From Humulus lupulus (taxonomy: Eukaryota > Streptophyta > Magnoliopsida > Rosales > Cannabaceae), in assembly GCF_963169125.1 (NCBI RefSeq), contig NC_084796.1, positions 218,078,448-218,142,447 of the forward strand: DNA of 64,000 nucleotides, in the 5' to 3' direction. Positions 11,350-20,760 of the stretch are shown piece by piece. The position numbers and the translations under genes are program-made. The notes beneath the pieces were generated by a model. The model searched no databases. It was not told the origin of the DNA and worked only from the letters and a program-made list of their open reading frames with translations. The first letter of the stretch is position 1. Each line of letters starts with the position of its first letter.

Positions 11350-13829
11350 TGTAACGAACCAAATTCCCTAATGTGGCTTAAAGCCTGGAATAGGGGGCCA
11401 GGAGGGCCATAATTGATTTATTATGCAATTAGATGATTATATGCATGATTATGTGAGTTATATTATTATATGATGATAAATGCATGCATGTGGGTCCACT
11501 TTTCATTGTAAGGGGATTTTGGTAATTTGGCCCGTTGAGGGAAAAATTGTATATTTTCATGCATGTTGGTGAGGTATGGATGAGGCCACATTATTATGTT
11601 GATATGTTTGAGCTATTCGTCATGAGTCGATTTTAGAATGCAAGTTAGCGGTTTGGTCATAACGAGGTTATTTACCGGGCTCGGGGTGAGTCTCGGGGTA
11701 ATTTGATGATTAGTAAATTACCGGGAATTAAAGGGTAATGAGATATAATTTATTAACTATTTGAGAATAATGGGAATAACAAGAATTGGAGGACGTTAAT
11801 TATAGTTAATGGGATAGAGGGGAAAGGATGATTTTTCCCTTCGGGGTTGTTAAGAAGTTAAATTAGGCTTGGGGGCATTTTGATGTTTTGACCTTAGGAT
11901 ATATTTAAACTATAGGAAAGATATAGAAGAAATAAGGCAAAATAGAGTAGCTTCTTCTACCTCTAGATCATCTCTTTCCTCTTTTCTTCCATTGGATTTT
12001 TGAAGCTCAATTTGAGGATTCAAGTTAGGAGATCAAGGTTTGGCTCTTAAGACTTTAGTTCAACCATTGAAGGGGGTTCATTTCAAAACTAGGGTAAGGT
12101 ACTCAGCCATGTTTTTCTGGTCTTGCTTTGTTTTTAAGTTAGTTCTCAGCTTGAAGTTTTGATTATAGAAATGGCTATTTGAGGTGGTTTTAAATGGTTC
12201 AAAGTTTGGGTTTTGATGAGGTTGAGGTATAGATGAAATTTTGAGATTAAATTATAAGTTTGGATGGTGTTTGAGTTTGTTTTGAAGCTTGGTATTCAAG
12301 GAAAAACACAAGGGAGAAAACCAGAAATTTTTTGTCTGTCAGCTGGCGCTCCAGCGCCACTTTTGACGCCCCAGCACTAGGCAGGGGAGAGCTCGAGTGC
12401 TCTCTGACCCGAGGCAGCGCCCCAGCACTTCCCATGAGCGCCCCAGGGCTAGGTCTATTTCAGAACGACCCATTTTGAGGGCTTGGGAGGACTTTGGGGG
12501 TTCGGGGGATGGTTCCACCACCCCGTTGGGTGGATTGGAAGTCCCGAGAACCTAGGAGTGGTCCCGGGAGCAAGGTTTTAGACCATGAACCTTTTATTAC
12601 TCATTTTATCAATGGAATTTCATATTTGGTTATGACTAGGTGATCCCTAAGGAACTTAAGGACTGATCGTTCTCAAAGGTTGTTCTTTTATTATTTCACG
12701 CTCGAACCCGAGGTAAGGAAACTACACCCAGTATATGAATGCATGGTTATTGATGAAGTATGTTGAGTGCTCTATTTGTGAATATGGATTGCATATTAAA
12801 TGCTTCGCAGTCTTGCTTATTTGTGAATGGTACTGACTTGTTAGTCAGAAATGGCAATGGTGTTAGTATTGATTATGAAGTTGTGACTCATTAGTCAAGT
12901 TCGGCACTGGTCGTATGGACTTGACCTATGAGTCAAGAGCGAGATAAGCATAATGAACGCAGAGCCAAAATGGTTAGATCAAATCGAGATAAGCATTATC
13001 ACATAAGCATGAAAGGCTTGACCAACCTCAAGTTCGATGAAAATAAAAGTGCTTGTCTAGTCTAAAGGCTAGTTATTTAGAGCCAGAGCTAAAAGGCTAA
13101 GGTCACTGACACGTCGCATGGCTTAGGGAGCGGATCCCCAGAGATTGACTTATTAGCTATCTGTTTAAGGAACAGAACCCCAGAGATGGACTTATTAGTC
13201 ATCTATACAGGGAACAGATCCTTATAGGTAGACTTATTAGTCACCTATAAAGTGTGTGAGTTAATAATCACTTATCTAATTAGGGCTACAAGCCCCAGAA
13301 TGATTACCAGAATCATTTATTGATCTTCAGTTATCTGATTAGGGCTATAAGCCCCAGTATGATTGTCAGAATCATTTATTGATATTGTATACATGTAGTA
13401 ATAAGTTTTCTTGCTAAGCCTTGGCTCACGAGTGCTATGTGGTGCAGGTAAAGGGAAAGAAAAGCTCACCCAACCTTTAGTGGAGAGCTTTGGTGGCGAT
13501 GTGTACATATGCAGCCGCTTGACCACAACGACCAAGGTGTTTCTCAGAGGAACTAGGGGTTAACCCTATTTTTGCCGCTTAGGTCGGCATGTTGTAACTT
13601 TTATACTGTAATGATCATTTTGGATTGTTAATAATTTTATAAACACTTTTATGGGCCCATGTACAATTTTATGTTTTAAATCAAATATATCTATTCCTTT
13701 TGATCAAGATTTTTTAGCTTAGCCTATTAATGACACCTAGGTGCATGTTTATAACCAAATAACTTGTTTAGCTAGTTAAGCATTGTTTAAAGTCCACAGT
13801 AATGGTCTTGGAGTAACCAGGGCTTTACA
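11350..13829 (+). repeat. 3' LTR of Tekay A
   Basis: It starts TGTAACGAACC after the polypurine tract and ends AGGGCTTTACA; 2480 bp. Overall it is much diverged from the Tekay B LTR but keeps the same terminal style. One well-conserved block at 13424-13456 (CTCACGAGTGCTATGTGGTG and following) matches the reverse strand of the Tekay B LTRs at 6491-6524 and 2762-2795. A TATATTTAAA run at about 11900 followed by a pyrimidine-rich stretch (11950-12000) may be the promoter region. ORFs on either strand here are short and unrecognised. Confidence 0.85.
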
Positions 13830-14757
13830 GGGCACATGTGGTATGTGCACCCAGTGTCAAGAATCCTATCTTATGAATCTCTTTCTGTTGAGATACAACA
13901 AACATCTCCATCTGAACTATAAGGATCATCAACTAATGTTTTAGAATCCGAACATTTATTGCCTTCATCTTCTTTTCTCTTTTTCTTGTATTCCCAGCAA
14001 TGCTTGATCAAATGACCAACCTTCCCACAGTGATGACACTTTCTTGTTTCTTTTGGTCTCGATTTGGATCTTGAGTGGTGTCTTGAATGACTTCTGAATT
14101 GTCCTTTTCTTTGAGATCTTCCTTGAACAATAAGACTTTCTTCAGATCTTTGTGATTGAGTTCTCGCTGCCTTCTCCCAAGTAAATTCAACATCTATTGA
14201 CCTTATGGCACTCATAACATCTTCAAGTGATTTTCTGCTGTACATTATCACAGTTCTAAGCTCTTTGAACTGGTTAGGCAAACTGTGCAGAAGTATCACA
14301 ACTTGATCGTCTTCTTTGATATCCTCTCCCATATTTCCCAAGCCAAGAACAATCTTGTTCAGTTCATCAAAGTTCTATTCTAATGACATCATAGAATTCA
14401 TCTTAAAACCATACAATTTCCCTTTAAAGAAAATATTTGTAGCAGTAGTTCTTGTCATGTAGAGTTGTTCGAGTTTCTTCCACAAACCATGAGCTATTTT
14501 TTTGCCAATTACTTGTCTAAGAACATTGTCAGACAAGTTCATCACAATTGTTGCTCTTGCTTGCTTCATAATCAAATCTGAGTCTTCCTTTTTATCTGCA
14601 TCAGGTTTCTTCTCAGTAGACTTGTCTTCTATTTTCTCTTCTAATGTCGAATCCAATTTCTGGTAGAATGGAATAGCCATCATTTTTTCTTTCCACAAAC
14701 TGAAGTCTCCCGAGCCATCAAATTTTTCAAGGTTGAATCTGGTTTATGCAAAAGCCA
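13830..14757 (-). pseudogene. gag and start of protease of the copia element
   Basis: The frame starts near 14757 (MAFA, then a stop) and shows the UBN2-type gag typical of Tnt1/Tork elements: FDGSGDFSLWKEKMMAIPF, LSDNVLRQVIGKK, AHGLWKKLEQLYMTR, KGKLYGFKM. A TAG at about 14373 breaks it. The second half (14341-13871) has the HSLPNQF motif, a basic serine/arginine-rich linker and the zinc knuckle CHHCGKVGHLIKHC at about 13990-14035. It then enters the copia protease active-site region (ILDTGCTYHMC, 13831-13866), where the element is cut by Tekay A. Confidence 0.87.
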
Positions 14758-14837
14758 TTGATGCTTTCTTTCTTAAACCTTGAATTCTTTAAACTTTAAG
14801 TCTTCAATGCTTAGCCAAACCTGGCTCTGGTACAACT

Positions 14838-15226
14838 GTTGTAAGCACACAACACAACTCAAAGTATACACTAACAAAATAAAACAGAAATAACAACAAA
14901 AAACAAGAATTATTAAAGATATGAAAAGAAGACAACCAGATTTATACTGGTTCAGACAACAATATATTGGCCTACATCCAGTTTCCTCCAAATGAGGTTC
15001 CCAATCTCTCTCTCTCTCATGGAAAATTCTCTAACTACTCTATATAAATGAACCGAGGCCCCTTTTTAAATAGAAGTAGAAGTTGTAGTAGCTGAAGCAA
15101 TGTAACTAACATAACTATCATGATGACAGCTGGAAGTTTAGTTAGTTAAGTGGCATGGTTAGATTAGTAAGGATTATTATACTACATATCATTTTAAGAA
15201 TGAGGGCAATGCATCAGAAAATACAT
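14838..15226 (-). repeat. 5' LTR of the copia element (outer end approximate)
   Basis: The inner end is TGTTGTAAGC on the plus strand, next to a primer-site-like stretch at 14822-14836 (minus strand TTGTACCAGAGCCAG). A TATA box for the minus strand (TATATAG) is at about 15040-15048, followed downstream by a CT/GA-rich run near 15000-15025. The outer end lies at 15186 or 15226. Confidence 0.65.
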
Positions 15227-15263
15227 TATGAAGTGTAACCTTAGTGACTCTATTTTAGATAAA

Positions 15264-15423
15264 GTAATGATTTGTGCACCCAAAAATTACAGAGATTGAA
15301 ATGACATACTTTTAAAAATTAAAATAGTGAGTTATGGAGTTGATAAATGTGAATGGTTAGGCTAAATTGTCACGTTATTGTGTGTAGTATTTAGGTACAT
15401 TTTTTCGGTGCACATATCATTAC
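15264..15423. mobile_element. MITE of about 160 bp (family 1, copy 1)
   Basis: Terminal inverted repeats: GTAATGATTTGTGCACC at the left, and GTAATGATATGTGCACC on the other strand at the right (16 of 17 match). There is no coding capacity, and a related copy lies at about 17354-17511. The superfamily is not clear because no sure target duplication is visible. Confidence 0.75.
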
Positions 15424-15785
15424 TCTTTTAAATAATATGTTAATTAGGAATACTAATAATTTTTTTAAAAAAAAATAATGGACAATGCTACTAATTAGAT
15501 GAGATAAACAGTATGTAACATATAGGCGATAGCGATAACGTTTATTTGTTTATTTTTAATTTGAGTTGAGTTGATAAGGTGCTTAACTCGACAAAAAATA
15601 AGGTACTTAATTACTTTGAAAATATATATTTACATTTAAATAATGTTATATAATTATCGTTTATTACCTACTTCCCTCTCCTTTGCACGTGCCATGGGGA
15701 TTATCAAATCCACTTGATGTAGTTTCAATACAATAGTGACGTACTAGAATTAATAAGATATAAACTTGGAGTTAGACTGCTGAGT
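15424..15785. other. AT-rich intergenic stretch
   Basis: I see nothing recognisable here: no open frame, no repeat structure, no element end apart from the hAT-type MITE that begins at 15786. Confidence 0.6.
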
Positions 15786-16310
15786 TAAGGCTGCATCGGG
15801 CGGGTTTTTGGGTTTGGTTGAGTTTGCATGCACAAAAATGGTACCTAACTCGTCCAATAAATTTTTAGATTTTGGGTTTTGGGTGGGGTCGAGTCAGGTT
15901 TGGTCGGGTTCGGGTTCGGGTTTGGTCGGGTTTGGGCCTTGAATGGGCTTTGACAACATTTTTTACAAAAATGCAATTTTTTGAGATTTTTTTAAAACTT
16001 TTTTCATGTATTTTTACCAAAATAAAATAATTTACAGAAACATGCCAACATTCAAAAGCATAATTGTCGAATTGTTTCAGGTTAGACAAGTGCTTTATTT
16101 CAAACAAAAATTATAAAACAAGAATCTATAAAAACAAAATACGAAAACATAATTTCGGGCTCCCTTTCGGGTTTCAGGTTTAACCTGAACTAGAATGTGT
16201 TCGGATCGGTTCGGGTGCACCCGAAATTTTAAAATTTTGGCTAAAACCTGGTTTTGTGGGCTCGGGTCAGTCGGATTTTTCGAGTTTTGCAAGTTAAATA
16301 TTCAGCCCTA
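15786..16310. mobile_element. hAT-type non-autonomous element (MITE), 525 bp
   Basis: The left end reads TAAGGCTGCA and the right end, on the other strand, TAGGGCTGAA. Both are flanked by an 8-bp duplication, TGCTGAGT at 15778-15785 and TGCTCAGT at 16311-16318 (one mismatch). An 8-bp duplication is the hallmark of hAT elements. The inside is rich in GGGTTCGGG-type repeats near the left end (15895-15935) and in CGGGT/TTCGGGT near the right end (16155-16270), a style often seen in plant hAT MITEs. Open frames on the minus strand here (15865-16292) follow from these repeats and look non-coding. Confidence 0.85.
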
Positions 16311-16424
16311 TGCTCAGTAATATTCTAAATGTGTAGAATCCAATTTTTCTTCTCTTTCTCGCTTAGTAAAAGTGAAACGTACTTTCCATAAAAATTAAAA
16401 GTGTCTTCGTAAATTGACTTATTT

Positions 16425-16636
16425 TTTGAAGTTATTTTGTTCTCTAGCTTAGTTTTGATAATATTTTACAAAATAGTGTCCAACACTTCAAACAGTTGGT
16501 CGAAATTTTTTAGACAGCTGGTCAGAAAATTTAGATAGCTAGTCAAAAATTTTAGACAGCTGGTTGAAATTTTAGACAAATGTCATTTTGCAAAAGATTA
16601 TCAAAATTAAGCGAGAGTACAAAATAACTTCAAAAC
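16425..16636. mobile_element. Fold-back MITE with long inverted arms
   Basis: The arms at about 16425-16475 and 16588-16636 are inverted copies with few mismatches; both contain TTTTGAAGTTATTTTGT and, further in, TTTTGATAAT. Between them lie four degenerate copies of a 25-30 bp unit with the core AGACAGCTGGTC (16493-16580). Such a structure would fold into a long hairpin. No target duplication was fixed. Confidence 0.7.
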
Positions 16637-17353
16637 ATATATAATTTTCATCAATTTCTCTAAAAATTAATCATGTGTATGTAAATGGTTACTTTAATAT
16701 TAACCATTGGAATAAAATCAATGATCCATATTTATAGTTGTTAATTAATATTTATAAAAAAAAAATTTGATTTTTTCAAATTTATTTATGGGTTACGTGA
16801 TGAAAATATGTATTTATTATAGAAATATAATATCGTATACTTTTCATTTTTCAAATGCATGTCAATTTCTAAAATATAGCTAGTGTCTCTGATTGATTAG
16901 AAACAACATTAATTATGACAAAAAATAATAATAACTAAATTCGAAATTAATGTTTAAAAAAAAAGATATTTACCTGTTGGTGACTTGCTATACCAAATCA
17001 CTATGTTGCCACATCATCATAATTGTTATACCCATTTATGGGTAGTAACCATTGAGAAGTCTTCCATATATAGATATATATTAAGATGGATGAACTTGAC
17101 ACAATATTAAGGCATTATTAAACCCAAGAGATGCTCACTCTTTTATATGTACTTTTTTTTGTCTCCAAGTGTATATTAACTCTCTCTCCTTAATAATAAT
17201 AAACAATCAAATTATCTTATTATTTTCTTACTCGCCTTAGTTTATTGTTATGTATTACGTTAGAGCATGTAAATTAGATGGGGAAGCCAATCAAAGAATA
17301 CAATATAGAGAAAATTTAATTGTCGTACAATATAATGTAATGTATATTCTATG
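16637..17353. other. AT-rich intergenic stretch
   Basis: Poly-A/T runs and short AT repeats only. I see no gene, element end or RNA gene. Confidence 0.6.
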
Positions 17354-17511
17354 AATAATGATATGTGCACTCAAAATCTGCACCCAAACATTATACACAG
17401 TCACATGGCAGTATTTTTTAAAATAGTGGGTCTTAGTTTTAATAATTATAATTAGCTAAGCTAGTCTCACACATCACTGTATATAATATTTAGGTGCATA
17501 TTATCAATACT
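17354..17511. mobile_element. MITE of about 160 bp (family 1, copy 2)
   Basis: The ends ATAATGATATGTGCAC (17355-17370) and, on the other strand, GTATTGATAATATGCACC (right end) are imperfect inverted repeats of the same type as at 15264-15423. Both copies share inner words such as AAAATAGTG and, near the right end, ATATTTAGGTGCA. The ends are more diverged than in copy 1. Confidence 0.65.
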
Positions 17512-18899
17512 TATATTCTATTTATAAAATTATAGGTCAATTCTTTTAAAGAAGAAAAATTTTGAGCACCCAATACGATCAATATAGCTACACAAACCCC
17601 AGAAAAAGATTTACATTTTAGTAATACCCTTAATGAGCCAAAGCCACCAAATTCTCATGTCAGGCATAGCAAGATTATTAGCCTATCACGGTGCCATGGT
17701 AACTATATATAGTGCTCACGCCACTTAACGTCGTCCGATTCAACACACTCATCAACTGTGACATTCAATCTAGTTACCCAATTCAGATCGTCTCTAGTTC
17801 CCACATGCCAGATTGGGTTTGTGATACACCATCAAATATAATAATATGCAAGTGTTTGGCTTACTCCATACAATTAAGAAGAAGAGAAAAGAGAATAGGG
17901 AGAAGCAGAGAGACAAAGTATAGAGAAAGAGGAGAGACTAGAGAGAATAGAAAATTCATATATTCTTCATTAATTGGTAAAGTGAGCCAATAACTCTATT
18001 CAACAAATTTGGATACTCATAACAAACTAATAACCCCACTTACAAGCTCATACAATATATTTTTTTTTTATAACTAATAATCTAATACTGTGAATAATAT
18101 AAGCTTTGATGGTGTATCAGTTTGCCTGAAGGATTAGGAAAGCATCGACACTCCCCCTTCGCTTAGTTTACTCAAGAATTTCATGTCTGCCATAAGCTTA
18201 TTGCATGAATTTTCCCTGAATGATGTGGAACCACTGGCCCCCTGTGAAACCTCTCCTCTCAAGCCGTTGAAGATCAACTGCCCAGTGCCTAGTCCGACAC
18301 CCAACCATCCTCAAACGCCATCTCTGACTTCGCAGCCATACCCAAATGCCATCATCGACACAAAGCCAACCACACCAGCGCAAGTCTCATCGCCGCAAGT
18401 CCACCTATGCCAATCCTTGTCCAACACCATTTGTTGTATCTGTAAGAAGAAGAGGAGAAAGGAGAAGGAAAGAGAAGAAGAAAATAGGGAAGAAAGAGGA
18501 AAATATTAGGCTTTTTCATTTTAATTTGTGTTATGTTAGATTTCTTATTGTTATAACTATTAAATGTTTTTTTTTTTAATTTTGGATTTAAATTTAAATA
18601 AAATTTAAAAAAGAAATCAAACATGTTATATTTTTTTTATTCTAAACTAAAATGGTTTTTTATTTTAAATTAATTTATATAGATTTTGTAATTTTTTTTA
18701 ATTTAAGGGAATTGATGAATTATGACATGGACTAATAATAGGTAGCCACGTGTGCCCATGCTGCCGTATAATAAAAAAAATTAACAGAGGTTGTCAATTT
18801 GCTAACAAGACTGTGGTTTAGGAGGTTTTGCCATAAAAAATAACAACTATTTGAGGTGATGGTGTCACTGCTAATTATCAAATTTTAGGGGTAAAGAGA
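17512..18899. other. Intergenic region with a 15-bp inverted repeat pair and an unrecognised ORF
   Basis: The word TGATACACCATCAAA at about 17821-17835 recurs inverted at about 18105-18119, framing some 300 bp with a purine-rich GA tract (17876-17960); this could be a small mobile element. Downstream, an open frame at 18183-18509 (108 codons, plus strand) is proline/serine/threonine-rich with a lysine/glutamate tail made by a GA run. I do not recognise it, and it has no visible promoter or domain, so it is probably not a gene. The rest is AT-rich. Confidence 0.4.
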
Positions 18900-18902
18900 A
18901 TG

Positions 18903-19041
18903 TATAAACGACGACATGTCGCTGCAAAATACAATAACATTTCGCCACATCGGGTAATATTTGTGGCGACTTTTGAAAAATCAAGGGCGACACTTTCCCC
19001 CTTAATAGTTGACTATTAAGGACGATGGTCATAGTCGCCAC
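18903..19041. repeat. Palindrome-rich segment with CACTA-like subterminal words
   Basis: It contains ACGACGACATGTCGCTGC (18909-18925), like the subterminal repeats of the CACTA element further right. Nested inverted repeats follow: CGCCACA/TGTGGCG, GTGGCGACT (18963-18971) with AGTCGCCAC (19033-19041), and a near-perfect hairpin with arms CCTTAATAGT and ACTATTAAGG (19000-19021, 2-nt loop). It may be a fragment of another CACTA end. Confidence 0.5.
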
Positions 19042-19467
19042 TAACGTGGACTATTAGCGTTGACGTATTTAGGGCGTTGACTACGTTGCTCCTAGTACAT
19101 ATTAGGGAACAAGGGTCTTCAACGGAGACACATGTAGCTCGTGAAACACCTATTTTTTGTATTGTTTTAACAATCGAACAATGTAAATATATCTGATTGT
19201 GTCATTTACAAGACATTTTACTATTTTTACAACAATACAAACTTTAAATATTTTTTAACTAAGAGTTTACTATTAAAAAGTCTTGTACACAAGAACAAAC
19301 CAACTTCAATGATTTAGACTAATGACATCTCATTCTTACTTAGAGACTATATATACAGTTATTATAGCTTAAATCATGACCACACACGTTAATCTACAAG
19401 AGTTCGATATCTCTCCGAGTCATATACTAATTATACCTATTTATCTTTTCAAAATATTAATTGACCA

Positions 19468-19600
19468 CACTACAAGAGAAAGACTCCAATGTCATCGCTG
19501 TATGTAGGCAAAATCCATGAAAAATGATTTTTTCTGAAATTATTAAAAAAAACAAGCTACAACGATGACATGTCTTCGCTGTAGGGTGGTCAACATTTTT
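19468..19600. repeat. Left terminal and subterminal repeats of the CACTA element
   Basis: The terminal CACTACAAG is followed by two subterminal words in opposite orientation around 19490-19500 and 19558-19587 (GTCATCGCTGTA; TACAACGATGACATGTC then TTCGCTGTAG). In En/Spm these are binding sites for the TnpA-type protein. Confidence 0.75.
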
Positions 19601-20760
19601 TTTTGTTTTCTTTTTTAGATTTGTATATTGGATCATCATCCCGAGCCTTTGCCTTTTGATCATCCCCTAGCCCGAGCTTAAAATTATTTTTGATTGATTA
19701 ATTGTTAAATTATGTTTTTAATTATGTAATTGGTTATTTTAGATAGTGTTGAATTTTGTTTTTCATTTTAGGAATTTGTATTGTTAATTTAATTATATTT
19801 GTGATTTTTAATATTTTTTTATGTTAATTTAATTTAATTAAATGTTATGTAATAAAAAATATATGATAGGTTAAATATATGTATAAGTATATGTATATAA
19901 ATGTGATTATGTGAATATGTTTATATGTATATAAATGTGAATGTGAAATATATTTTGAAATTGTGTGGTAGGTTAAATTAATATGATTAGATTTTATTAT
20001 AATTTTTTGTTTTCAATTATATATATGTTAGGTTAAATAAATTTTTTGTTTCGAATTATATATAAGTTAGGTTATATAAATAATATGTTGATTTGTGAAT
20101 ATATTTATAATATTTTTTGTTTTTTACTTGTGAATTCAAATGATTATATTAAATTTTATGTATATTCTCGGACTGGTTTATATGTTTTTATGTAGATTTT
20201 AAATTTTGGGATAGGCTAGATTACAACCGTTATGCTGCTGAAATTTTTGTAGATTTAAAAAAACTATGTATTACAAAGTAGTGTTATTAAAATTGTTAAT
20301 TAATAAATTTTAAAACAATTAATAAAAATTAATTAAAAAAATTATAAAGTGTAAATTAAAATAATAATTTTACAAGTATACAACATTATTAATATTTTTT
20401 TATGAAATAAGTAGAAATTAAAATAATAATCTCTAATGGTAAATTAATAATAGATAATTAAGTTAACTATACTCTTAAAATTAAGTTAAAATTAAAATAA
20501 TAAAACTTTATTGTCATTTTAAAAAAAATAAAAAGTGAAAATAATATTAAGAATTTGATAATTATTAAATAACATAATAATAATTATAATTAAATATTTG
20601 ATTGTATAATGAAACTTTATAATATATTGATAACCAACAATAATATATATTCATAAAATTTCATAATTTATTCATAGTGATTTCATAAAATTATTAGCAA
20701 ATAAATGTAGTTTTTTATGATTATCACATTGTGATAATTTATTTTCCACTTGAATTAATT
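19601..20760. other. AT-rich leader region of the CACTA element
   Basis: Very AT-rich, with degenerate repeats of about 40 bp around 19967-20090 built on TTAGGTTAAATAAA and GAATTATATATA. No coding sequence is seen. The transposase relic begins after it. Confidence 0.6.

Larger units (their letters stand above)
11025..13829 (+). mobile_element. Right part of a plus-strand Tekay/Del chromovirus (Tekay A)
   Basis: This keeps the last ~95 codons of integrase plus chromodomain, the polypurine tract and a complete 3' LTR. Its left part is interrupted at 11025 by the LTR of Tat A, so the rest should lie beyond Tat A, outside the window. On the right its LTR ends at 13829 against the protease code of a copia element, showing that Tekay A had inserted there. 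Confidence 0.87.
13830..15226 (-). mobile_element. 5' part of a Tnt1/Tork-like copia retrotransposon
   Basis: A minus-strand element with LTR, primer binding site, gag and the first codons of protease; the rest is displaced by Tekay A, whose LTR abuts it at 13829/13830. The outer (right) LTR end is not fixed: candidate TGT starts on the minus strand lie near 15186 and 15226, and the matching LTR is not in the window. Confidence 0.8.

Noticed and set aside
15890..15940. Telomere-like GGGTTCGGG repeats
   Set aside because: The words are not the TTTAGGG plant telomere repeat and lie inside a hAT-type MITE with its own target duplication.
18183..18509. Possible small gene of 108 codons
   Set aside because: Composition is biased, the tail comes from a GA run and no domain, promoter or intron signal was seen; kept only as a note in the intergenic entry.
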